DNA of 64,000 bases, from contig JAPKDJ010000002.1 of the NCBI GenBank assembly GCA_026421245.1, forward strand, positions 62,001 to 126,000, given 5' to 3'. The DNA is from Akkermansiaceae bacterium (GTDB lineage: Bacteria; Verrucomicrobiota; Verrucomicrobiia; Verrucomicrobiales; Akkermansiaceae). Position numbers and translations under genes: made by a program. Below, piece after piece: positions 45,742 through 52,613 of the stretch. The notes under the pieces were generated by a model, which did not search any database, was not told the DNA's origin, and saw nothing but the letters and a program-made list of their open reading frames with translations. Position 1 is the first letter of the stretch. Each line of letters begins with the position of its first letter.

Positions 45742-46653
45742 ATGAATAGACGTAATTTCAGCCAAGTCACCGGAGCCTCCCTTCTCTCATTGATGGGCTC
45801 CTCCGTTCTCGCACAAGAAGTCACCAAAGGCACTGCCTTCAAAGCCAAGTTCGGTCCCCACCCCGGCCTCCTTTTCGGCGGCAAAGGCAAAAAGCTCAGC
45901 TATGTCGATCAACTTAAGTTAGCCTACGACCTCGGCTTCCGCGCCTGGGAAGACAATGGACTCAAGGGACAGAAGAACGAAACGATCGAAAAAATCGCCG
46001 AGTTCATGAAGGACAAGAAAATGGAACTCGGCGTCTGTGTGATCACAGGAGGGGCCGGAGCCATGTTCAACAAGCCCACCGATGAGCAAAAGGAGCGGGT
46101 AAAGAAGGAACTCGAGCGCGGCATCGAAGTCGCCAAGATCACCGGCCAAACCAATATGACCATGATTCCCGGCGCACGGGATAAGTCCATGACTCGTGAA
46201 GCGCAGATTAAGGCATCCGTCGATTCCATGAAACTCTGCTGCGACCTCGTCGAAGAGCACGGCATTATCATGGCTCAGGAGCCCCTTTCCCACAACGTGC
46301 GTGGCGGAGAACCTCTCATCAGATCTTTCGAAGACGGTCACCTCCTGTGTAAATTGGTCAACCGCAAGTCCTGCAAGCTTCTCGCCGACTTCTACCACGA
46401 AGGCCAGATCGGCAATGGTGACAAACTCATCGAAAACGCCGAGAAAGTATGGAATCAAGTCAGCTACGTGCAATACGGAGCATCACCAGGACGCAAGGAG
46501 CCAGGCACTGGAAAGCTCGACTACATCGCCGTCACAAAATTCCTTCGCAAGAAGAATTTCACTGGTGTCATCGGTATGGAACATGGAGCCAGCAAGAAAG
46601 GTCAGGAAGGCTTGGATGCGCTCATGGCTGCTTACCGCAAGATTGACGCCTAG
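45742..46653 (+). CDS. TIM-barrel sugar isomerase/hydroxypyruvate isomerase-like protein with Tat signal
   Basis: A 303-residue protein of the xylose-isomerase-like TIM-barrel superfamily. Its N-terminus 'MNRRNFSQVTGASLLSLMGSSVLAQ' is a twin-arginine signal (NRRNF followed by a hydrophobic stretch and an AxA-like cleavage site near residue 25), so export by the Tat system is predicted. The mature part has 'LAYDLGFRAWEDNG', 'MTMIPGARDKS', 'EEHGIIMAQEPLSHNVRGGEPLI', 'CKLLADFYHEGQIGNGDK' and 'FTGVIGMEHGASKKG', which match the hydroxypyruvate isomerase-like family (metal-binding Glu/Asp/His). Periplasmic members of this family are abundant in Verrucomicrobiota and Planctomycetota; their true substrates are mostly unknown. 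Confidence 0.88.
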   Translation: MNRRNFSQVTGASLLSLMGSSVLAQEVTKGTAFKAKFGPHPGLLFGGKGKKLSYVDQLKLAYDLGFRAWEDNGLKGQKNETIEKIAEFMKDKKMELGVCVITGGAGAMFNKPTDEQKERVKKELERGIEVAKITGQTNMTMIPGARDKSMTREAQIKASVDSMKLCCDLVEEHGIIMAQEPLSHNVRGGEPLIRSFEDGHLLCKLVNRKSCKLLADFYHEGQIGNGDKLIENAEKVWNQVSYVQYGASPGRKEPGTGKLDYIAVTKFLRKKNFTGVIGMEHGASKKGQEGLDALMAAYRKIDA

Positions 46654-46680
46654 ACTTCCGTTCGCGTTCGAACATTTGGA

Positions 46681-46713
46681 ACCGCTTCGACCCACAGGTC
46701 GGAGCGGTTTTTT
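46681..46713 (+). terminator. Rho-independent terminator of the TIM-barrel gene
   Basis: ACCGCTTCGACC (46681-46692) pairs with GGTCGGAGCGGT (46697-46708, one G-U) around the loop CACA, followed by TTTTT. Confidence 0.9.
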
Positions 46714-46743
46714 CACCTCTTCAAAGAGTTCCCGGTCCTCGCT

Positions 46744-47070
46744 TTACTCCGGAATACGATACTTCGATTGATACTCTTCAAGCCTCTCCTTCGCCTCCTT
46801 CGCGGCCTTCTCAAGCCCGGCCTGATCCTCGTACAACTTCGTGAGTGCAGCCTCTTTTTCTTCGAGCTGTTTCTGAAGATCAGCGACAGATATTTCAGGC
46901 GGATCATTCTTTGTTGAAGCTATCTTGGCTCGAAGTTCGTCAAGTTTTTCCTCCAGAGCTTCCAACTCCTTCTCCTGCTCTTCGTATTTAAGAATATCCT
47001 GCGGGGTTGCCTTCTCCTGACAAGAAGACAAAGCCAAGACCGCAACCAAAGAAAGAACGATTCGTGACAC
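46744..47070 (-). CDS. small coiled-coil lipoprotein A
   Basis: A 108-residue predicted lipoprotein. The signal peptide 'MSRIVLSLVAVLALSSC' ends in the lipobox LSSC. The mature part is almost entirely charged coiled coil (residues about 25-105, with EEQEKELEALEEKLDELRAK). The start is GTG (47068-47070), as in paralogue B. Its first about 80 residues are nearly identical to lipoprotein B (47676-48236), while its C-terminus is unique. It lies back-to-back with the dead DUF5069-like copy. The function is unknown; Lpp-like structural or spacing roles are possible. Confidence 0.7.
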   Translation of the reverse strand: MSRIVLSLVAVLALSSCQEKATPQDILKYEEQEKELEALEEKLDELRAKIASTKNDPPEISVADLQKQLEEKEAALTKLYEDQAGLEKAAKEAKERLEEYQSKYRIPE

Positions 47071-47077
47071 ACACCGA

Positions 47078-47095
47078 GTGTGACTTTTGTCACAC
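47078..47095. promoter_or_regulatory. perfect inverted repeat upstream of lipoprotein A
   Basis: GTGTGAC-TTTT-GTCACAC lies 7 nt upstream of the lipoprotein A start, between divergent genes. It could be an operator or a leader hairpin. The equivalent site in copy 2 (about 48246-48263) is degraded to GTCTGAC-TTTT-GTCATAT. Confidence 0.4.
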
Positions 47096-47166
47096 TTAAG
47101 TCAATGTCAGCCCGTTTTCTTGACCGGAGTCCATTGACAAAGTCAATCCGTGGCAAAACTCACCCC

Positions 47167-47666
47167 ATGCCCTGGAACGAAAAATTTCTCGAACCTTTCC
47201 GCCGACCAGAGAGGAAAGGATGATTTTATAAGCGACTACTCGGAAGACGATCTCTCCTTTCTCTCCAGCATCGGCTACAACCCGCGTGACCTTTCCGATT
47301 TTGTCGAAGACCTGGCTGACGAAGGTGCCCCCACCGAATCAACAGCCCTGCTTATCGCCTCCGTGCGTCGGGATTATTTTCTTGTTGTCCAAAATAGAAC
47401 GGCCAGCCAGTGGGGTCCTCCGGGGTGACCTTCCCTCATTCAGCGAAGAATTCGACACCCTCGCCTATCTTCCGCACATCATAGCCAAAGCGCCCGAAAA
47501 ACTTCGGAGCGAACTGCATCGAGACGTCATGTTCAGTTGCGGAAGAGACCAAAAATTCCTGCGCAAAAACGGTGATATTCATCCGGCGGACTTCCTTCGT
47601 CATATATGGTCGGCCGATGGCGATCCTCAAAAGATGGCTGACTTTGTCCGCCAATCAGTCTCATAG
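47167..47666 (+). pseudogene. DUF5069-like gene, inactivated duplicate
   Basis: A broken copy of the gene at 48334-48849. The start ATG and the first 12 codons are conserved. Relative to the intact copy 14 nt are missing after 'TTCCGCCG' (about 47205), so the frame ends at TGA 47220. A further net loss of 2 nt near 47410-47435 shifts the frame again. The remaining sequence is about 90% identical in both flanks, including the final 'IHPADFLRHIWSADGDPQK' region, which is still readable to 47666. The loss is recent, because substitutions are few. Confidence 0.88.
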
Positions 47667-47675
47667 GAGGGAACC

Positions 47676-48236
47676 CTAGCGAATTCCCAATCGCTTGAGG
47701 TCCTCCAACTCATTATTGAGACGGGCGAGCTCGATATAGGAATTCGAGTTCTCGTCAGCGAGTTCTTGTGCTTTGTCTCGATAAACTTCGGAATAGCCTA
47801 TCGCCTTTTTCCGTCTCGCCTGATTATTCTCTTTAAATGCATTGGCTTCCCATTGGGAGGCCTTGGACTTCCAGCCTTTGATTTCCCCGATTTTGATCCG
47901 AATCACATCTTCTCGTTCAAAAATCTCAGCCTGCATGTCCTTCATTTTCTGAAGAATGGCCGTTTTCCTTCCCTCGTCCTTTCCCCCGGCCAATCCCTCA
48001 GCTAACTTCGTGATTGCAACCTCTTCTTCGAGCTGTTTCTGAAGATCCGCGACAGGTATTTTAGGCGGATCATTCTTTGTGGAAGCTAGCTTAGCTCGAA
48101 GCTCCTTAAGTTTTTCCTCCAGAGCTTCCAGCTCCCTCTCCTGCTCTTCGTATTTAAGGATATCCTGCGGGTTTGTCGTCTCTTGACAAGAAGACAAAGC
48201 TAAGATCGCAACCAAAGAAAGAATGATTCGTGACAC
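47676..48236 (-). CDS. lipoprotein B, chimera of lipoproteins A and C
   Basis: A 186-residue predicted lipoprotein. Residues 1-17 are a signal peptide with lipobox LSSC, nearly identical to lipoprotein A, and the similarity to A continues to about residue 80. From about residue 80 ('GLAGGKDEGRKTAIL') to the end it is nearly identical to the last about 105 residues of lipoprotein C (48859-49785), ending LNNELEDLKRLGIR in both. The switch is at about 48000 in nucleotide terms, exactly where the two tandem-duplication copies meet. The gene is open and has the same GTG start as A, so it may be expressed. It is rich in coiled coil throughout. Confidence 0.75.
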   Translation of the reverse strand: MSRIILSLVAILALSSCQETTNPQDILKYEEQERELEALEEKLKELRAKLASTKNDPPKIPVADLQKQLEEEVAITKLAEGLAGGKDEGRKTAILQKMKDMQAEIFEREDVIRIKIGEIKGWKSKASQWEANAFKENNQARRKKAIGYSEVYRDKAQELADENSNSYIELARLNNELEDLKRLGIR

Positions 48237-49182
48237 ACATTAAGTCTGACTTTTGTCATATTAAAGTCAATGTCAGACCATTTTCTTGACCGGGGCCCAT
48301 TGACAAAGGTCGATCCGTGGCAAAACTCACCCCATGTCTTGGAACGAAAAATTTCTCGAACTTTTCCGCCGCTGCCTTTCCAACTACCAGGGAGGAAAGG
48401 ATGATTTTATAAGCGACTACTCGGAAGACGATCTCTCCTTTCTCTCCAGTATCGGCTACAAACCGCGTGAACTTTTCGATTTTGTCGAAGACCTGGCTGA
48501 CGAAGGTGCCCCCACCGAATCAACAGCCCTACTTATCGCCTCCGTGCGTCGGGATTATTTTCTTGTTGTCCAAAACGGAACGGCCAGCCCAGTGGAGGTC
48601 ACCCGAGGGGACCTTCCCTCATTCAACGAAGAATTCGACACCATCGCCTATCTTCCGCGCATCATAGCCAAAGCGATCGCAAAACTTCGGGGCGAACTAC
48701 ATCCAGACGTCATGTTCAGTTGCGGAGGAGACCGAAAATTCCTGCGCGAAAACGGTGACATTCATCCGGCGGACTTCCTTCGCCATATATGGTCGGCCGA
48801 TGGCGACCCTCAAAAGATATCTGACTTTATCCGCCAGTCAGCCTCATAGGAGGGAATCCTAGCGAATTCCCAATCGCTTGAGGTCCTCCAACTCATTATT
48901 GAGACGGCTGAGCACGATATAGGAATCCGAGTTCTCGTCAGCAAGTTCTTGAGCTTTGTCTCGATAGACTATGGAGTAGCGTATCGCCTTTTTCCGTCTC
49001 GTCTGATCATTCTCTTTAAATGCGTTGGCTTCCCATTGGGAGGCCTTGGACTTCCAGCCTTTGATTTCCCCGATTTTGATCCGAATCACATCTTCTCGTT
49101 CAAAAATTTCAGCCTGCATGTCCTTTATTTTCTGAAGAATGGCCGTTTTCCGTCCCTCTTCCTTTCTCTCGGCCAATCCCTC
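48004..49182. repeat. tandem duplication, copy 2
   Basis: Copy 2 runs from the chimera junction in lipoprotein gene B, through the intact DUF5069-like gene, to the middle of lipoprotein gene C. A short CCGGCC-containing stretch occurs at the junction and in both parental genes and could have been the recombination site. Confidence 0.8.
48334..48849 (+). CDS. DUF5069-like protein (intact copy)
   Basis: A 171-residue cytoplasmic protein without signal peptide or membrane helix. 'YSEDDLSFLSSIGYKPRELFDFVEDLADEG' in the first half and 'IAYLPRIIAKAIAKLRGELHPDVMFSCGGDRKFLRENGDIHPADFLRHIWSA' in the second resemble the DUF5069 family common in Verrucomicrobiota; the family assignment is from memory of the PRxxxKxRAxLxG...C pattern. 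No catalytic motif is known. It is divergent from lipoprotein B (97 nt between starts) and convergent with lipoprotein C (9 nt between stops). A second copy at 47167-47666 is dead, so this is the functional one. Confidence 0.75.
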   Translation: MSWNEKFLELFRRCLSNYQGGKDDFISDYSEDDLSFLSSIGYKPRELFDFVEDLADEGAPTESTALLIASVRRDYFLVVQNGTASPVEVTRGDLPSFNEEFDTIAYLPRIIAKAIAKLRGELHPDVMFSCGGDRKFLRENGDIHPADFLRHIWSADGDPQKISDFIRQSAS

Positions 49183-49785
49183 TTTCCACTTCTTATATTT
49201 TTCGGCCCTGAGCGCGGTATTGGACTGAAGTTTTTCGGTGAATTTATTGGCTTCCTCCTCGCTCATCTGAAGTTTCGCCAGAATTTCCGGAGTGAGCTCC
49301 TTTAGCGGAATCTCCTGCGGACCGGAAGGCATGTAGACGCGTATCCGAAGTGGACTGATGGACAAAATACGGACGTCTTTGTATTCGTCCCCCTTGGTTG
49401 CCGACAAGTCGATCGACTCCCCAATGGCATCCTTTCGAAGAATCGCCCGATATCTTGCTTGATACTTTTCAAATTCCTCACCAATCAAGTCGATCGACTC
49501 CCCAAGTTCCTCATTGCGGAGCTTGGCTTCCTCAAAAATAATTGTCTTCTCGTCCAAACTTTCTTTGATTTTGACGGCCAGCTTGATGTCTTCCCGGGCT
49601 TTTTCGTGCTTCGCGAATTTCACTTGCTCCTCTGCGAGGTATTTCTTCTTGTGGCGAAGATCATAACTTTGCCCATCGAGCTTCTTATCCAGATTTTCAA
49701 TCTTGGCTTCGCCATCCAACTCAAAGCACCCCACCAGAGCAGTGGACGCCACCACAGGCAGGGCAAAAAGATTCCATATTCTCAT
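48859..49785 (-). CDS. lipoprotein C, coiled-coil with SH3-like segment
   Basis: A 308-residue predicted lipoprotein. The signal peptide 'MRIWNLFALPVVASTALVGC' has lipobox LVGC. I chose ATG 49783-49785 because the in-frame upstream extension to 49965 would bury it. Residues about 30-130 are charged coiled coil. Residues about 130-185 ('LSATKGDEYKDVRILSISPLRIRVYMPSGPQEIPLKELTPEILAKL') are a small beta-rich module frequent in Verrucomicrobiota secreted proteins. The C-terminal about 110 residues are again coiled coil and nearly identical to the end of lipoprotein B. It is the probable donor of the 3' half of gene B and faces the intact DUF5069-like gene. Confidence 0.75.
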   Translation of the reverse strand: MRIWNLFALPVVASTALVGCFELDGEAKIENLDKKLDGQSYDLRHKKKYLAEEQVKFAKHEKAREDIKLAVKIKESLDEKTIIFEEAKLRNEELGESIDLIGEEFEKYQARYRAILRKDAIGESIDLSATKGDEYKDVRILSISPLRIRVYMPSGPQEIPLKELTPEILAKLQMSEEEANKFTEKLQSNTALRAEKYKKWKEGLAERKEEGRKTAILQKIKDMQAEIFEREDVIRIKIGEIKGWKSKASQWEANAFKENDQTRRKKAIRYSIVYRDKAQELADENSDSYIVLSRLNNELEDLKRLGIR

Positions 49786-49898
49786 GGAGAGAAAACTAGG
49801 TCTCATTCCCCTATCTATCAAGAATCTAGACCACTCTTGCGATGAAAACTCCGCGCCAAAGATTGGACACCCTCCCTTCCCGCTGTCAAACTTCGCCC

Positions 49899-50519
49899 AT
49901 GCGCGACTACAACGGCGAGGAGATTCTGGTGATTCCTCGCGAATTATTTGACGAACTGGGATCATTCCAAGGCATCGAGAGCGATATCGACCGGTATTTG
50001 GAAGCTCTTCTTGACCCTGCCAATAATTTTTTTATGGACCGAGGCAAAGCTGAAGAAGATCCTTCCTTCAAGCAAATTATTCCCTACGCCCTCTTCCATC
50101 ACGAAGGACAGTATCTCCACTACACTCGTGGAAAAAGTGGCGGTGAAAGCCGTCTTCATGCCCAGGGATCTGTCGGAATTGGAGGGCATATCAACCCCAT
50201 CGATGAACGTGCCGATCCACTGGGACGCGAAACCTACCTGGCCGGTGTCGAACGTGAAATCGACGAAGAACTCAACATCTCTGGTGCTCATAGAAACCGC
50301 ATTGTTGCGCTTCTGAATGATGACAGCAACGATGTCGGCAAGGTCCACCTGGGAGTGGTCCACGTCTTTGAACTCGAAAATAACGAAGTCTCGTCGGCCG
50401 AAGACGCTCTCGCCAATCTTGCCTTTCAATCCGCAGCCTCTCTCAGAGGGGAGCTCTATCGCTCACTCGAAACCTGGTCCAGATTCTGCGTGGACAAGAT
50501 CGTCGAATCACCCGGTTAA
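49899..50519 (+). CDS. NUDIX-domain protein
   Basis: A 206-residue cytoplasmic protein. The NUDIX box (GX5EX7REUXEEXGU) is at residues about 95-128: 'GGHINPIDERADPLGR' leading to 'GVEREIDEELNISG', with the REIDEEL core intact but a longer than usual interval after the first Gly pair. Hydrolysis of a nucleoside diphosphate linked to another moiety is expected; the substrate is unknown. I chose ATG 49899 (MRDYNGEEIL) because conserved-looking sequence begins there; an in-frame ATG at 49842 exists. The gene is divergent from lipoprotein C. Confidence 0.82.
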   Translation: MRDYNGEEILVIPRELFDELGSFQGIESDIDRYLEALLDPANNFFMDRGKAEEDPSFKQIIPYALFHHEGQYLHYTRGKSGGESRLHAQGSVGIGGHINPIDERADPLGRETYLAGVEREIDEELNISGAHRNRIVALLNDDSNDVGKVHLGVVHVFELENNEVSSAEDALANLAFQSAASLRGELYRSLETWSRFCVDKIVESPG

Positions 50520-50652
50520 CCCGGCAACTACCTACTTGGCGGCAACTGTCGGGGATGATCACCTATCACATCAAGCAGGGGGCTTTACGAAAGGAGAAAA
50601 AGTCCGATCTCTTCAACAATTCTTTCCTGCATGAGTGGTTGATCAGATACCA

Positions 50653-51639
50653 CTAGTCGATGCAACACGGACACTTCTGCACCCAGTGCCCTGGAGCCAC
50701 TTCCTCGAACGGGAGCTCCTGCCCAACACTCTCCTCATATCGCTCGTGACCCACCCGGTGGCCAAAGGCACACCCGGCGGGAGGATGAATGGGGCTTGGG
50801 ACATCACCCTCCAGAATCACGCGCGCCCGTTTTGCAGTAGGATCAGGCACGGGAATGGCAGAGAGCAATGCCTTGGTATAGGCATGGCGCGGGTTACGGT
50901 AAATCTCCTCCGCAGGAGCGAGTTCAACAATCTTACCAAGATACATCACCGCGATACGGTCACTCATGTGCTTCACCACCGCAAGATCGTGCGCAATGAA
51001 AAGGTAAGACATTTCAAAATCCCTTTGCAATTCCAGCAGCAGATTCATGACCTGCGACTGAACAGAAACATCAAGCGCAGAAACCGGCTCATCCAATACA
51101 AGCAGATCTGGATTGAGAGCAAGGGCCCGCGCAATACCAATCCGTTGGCGTTGTCCTCCTGAAAACTCAAAAGGAAATTTGCCAGCGGAGTTCCCGGGAA
51201 GTCCGACCCGATCCAAAAGCTCAGCCACCCTCTTCTGTCGAGAAACGCGATTCCCAATCCCCTGAATGATCAGAGGCTCGGCAACCAACTCTCCAACCGC
51301 CATGCGGGCGTCGAGTGATTCAGCAGGGTCTTGAAACACCATTTGAAAATCCTGGCGCAGCGGACGGATTCTCCCCTGCCTCATGTGGGTGATGTCGTGC
51401 CCCTTAAAACGAATCCTCCCGCCGGTCGGATTCAGAAGACGAACGAGAGCCTTCCCCAAGGTCGACTTACCGCACCCGGACTCCCCCACGAGCCCCAGGG
51501 TTTCTCCGGTTTCGATATCGAAACTCACCCCATCGACCGCCTTCACGGCACCAATCTGCTTCATCATCACTCCTCCCCGAATGGGAAAGTGCTGACGCAA
51601 GTTTTCGACCTCAAGTAGTTTTGATGAATCGTTGTTCAT
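50653..51639 (-). CDS. peptide ABC importer ATP-binding protein, OppF/DppF-like
   Basis: A 328-residue cytoplasmic ATPase. Walker A 'GESGCGKST' is at about residues 54-62, signature '[15 protein letters not shown]' at about 165 and Walker B '[12 protein letters not shown]' at about 185. The C-terminal oligo_HPY extension with cysteines '[10 protein letters not shown]' is typical of OppF. I chose ATG 51637-51639, which overlaps the OppD-like stop as ATGA. It is the last gene of the operon oppB-oppC-oppA-oppD-oppF (minus strand). It pairs with the OppD-like ATPase and could also energise the permeases at 59775-61679, which lack their own ATPases. Confidence 0.93.
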   Translation of the reverse strand: MNNDSSKLLEVENLRQHFPIRGGVMMKQIGAVKAVDGVSFDIETGETLGLVGESGCGKSTLGKALVRLLNPTGGRIRFKGHDITHMRQGRIRPLRQDFQMVFQDPAESLDARMAVGELVAEPLIIQGIGNRVSRQKRVAELLDRVGLPGNSAGKFPFEFSGGQRQRIGIARALALNPDLLVLDEPVSALDVSVQSQVMNLLLELQRDFEMSYLFIAHDLAVVKHMSDRIAVMYLGKIVELAPAEEIYRNPRHAYTKALLSAIPVPDPTAKRARVILEGDVPSPIHPPAGCAFGHRVGHERYEESVGQELPFEEVAPGHWVQKCPCCID

Positions 51640-52613
51640 GCCAGAAAACATTCGGGACAGGTTTCGACCCAGTGGCCAAGTGCGATTTCACGATAGTCGG
51701 GACGTTGCCGAAGGAGAACGGAATTCTTGCGATCTATCCTCTGACAAAATCGACAGCCAGAAACAAAATCCTGAATGGAGGCTACCTGTCCGGGGATCGT
51801 ATTCAACTCGCTCTTGCGCTCACTCTCAATACGCGGAATGGAATTTAAAAGCCCCTTTGTATAGGCATGGCGGGGATGTGCAAAAAGCTCCCGGACCGGA
51901 GCCCGCTCCACCACACGACCGGCATACATCACAACCACCTCGTCGCAGTTTTGGGCAATCACTCCAAGATCATGGGTGATCATCAAAACGGCCATCCCCA
52001 ATTTGGCCTGCATCGATTGAATCAGCTCCAAAATCTGAGCTTGTACTGTCACATCAAGAGCAGTCGTCGGTTCATCGGCAATCAAAAGATCCGGCTCACA
52101 GGCCAATGCAATCGCAATCATGACGCGTTGCCGCATGCCACCTGAAAGTTCGTGAGGATAACTGGAGATCCGTTCTTCGGGCGCTGGAATTCCCACGGCA
52201 TCTAATAACTGCACTGCTTTTTGCAACGCTGCCCGTGATGACATTTTCTCGTGCAGTTTGAGAATCTCCACCAGTTGCTTTCCGATCCGGTGAACGGGAT
52301 TTAATGCTGCCATCGGCTCCTGAAAAATCACGCCAATCTCTCCACCCCTGATCTTTCTTTTTTCAGCCCCTGTCACCTTGCAGAGATCACGTCCTTTGAA
52401 ATTAATCTCGCCTTCGAGAACATGTCCCGATGGTTTTGGTAATAGATCGATGATCGACATCGCGGTCACTGTTTTTCCGCAACCGGACTCTCCCACCAGG
52501 CCAACCGTCTTTCCCTTCTCAACCGAAAATGAGATTCCATCGACCGCTCTGACCCAACCGGAATCAGTGTCAAAGCTGGTCACCAGCCCTTTGATATCTA
52601 ATAAGGTGCTCAT
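51636..52613 (-). CDS. peptide ABC importer ATP-binding protein, OppD/DppD-like
   Basis: A 325-residue ATPase: Walker A 'GESGCGKTV' at about residues 37-45, signature '[15 protein letters not shown]' (about 150), Walker B '[14 protein letters not shown]' (about 172) and a C-terminal oligo_HPY motif 'GCRFCQRID' with nearby cysteines that in relatives bind a 4Fe-4S cluster. The start overlaps the stop of the solute-binding protein gene and its stop overlaps the OppF-like start (both ATGA), so these genes are tightly coupled. Confidence 0.94.
   Translation of the reverse strand: MSTLLDIKGLVTSFDTDSGWVRAVDGISFSVEKGKTVGLVGESGCGKTVTAMSIIDLLPKPSGHVLEGEINFKGRDLCKVTGAEKRKIRGGEIGVIFQEPMAALNPVHRIGKQLVEILKLHEKMSSRAALQKAVQLLDAVGIPAPEERISSYPHELSGGMRQRVMIAIALACEPDLLIADEPTTALDVTVQAQILELIQSMQAKLGMAVLMITHDLGVIAQNCDEVVVMYAGRVVERAPVRELFAHPRHAYTKGLLNSIPRIESERKSELNTIPGQVASIQDFVSGCRFCQRIDRKNSVLLRQRPDYREIALGHWVETCPECFLA

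Larger units (their letters stand above)
46835..47999. repeat. tandem duplication, copy 1
   Basis: Copy 1 runs from inside lipoprotein gene A, through the divergent intergenic region and the broken DUF5069-like gene, into the 3' part of lipoprotein gene B. It matches copy 2 (48004-49182) at high nucleotide identity with an offset of 1183 nt on the right side and 1169 nt on the left, the difference being small deletions in copy 1. Confidence 0.8.

Noticed and set aside
45468-45749. Open frame of 93 codons upstream of the TIM-barrel gene
   Set aside because: It overlaps the start of the exported protein, has no ribosome site and no family resemblance.
47150-47428. Open frame of 92 codons read as an independent gene
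   Set aside because: It joins upstream non-coding sequence to the middle of the broken DUF5069-like copy; the true start at 47167 is in another frame.
50520-50652. About 40 open codons between the NUDIX gene and the OppF-like stop
   Set aside because: A run of that length is expected by chance and matches nothing known.
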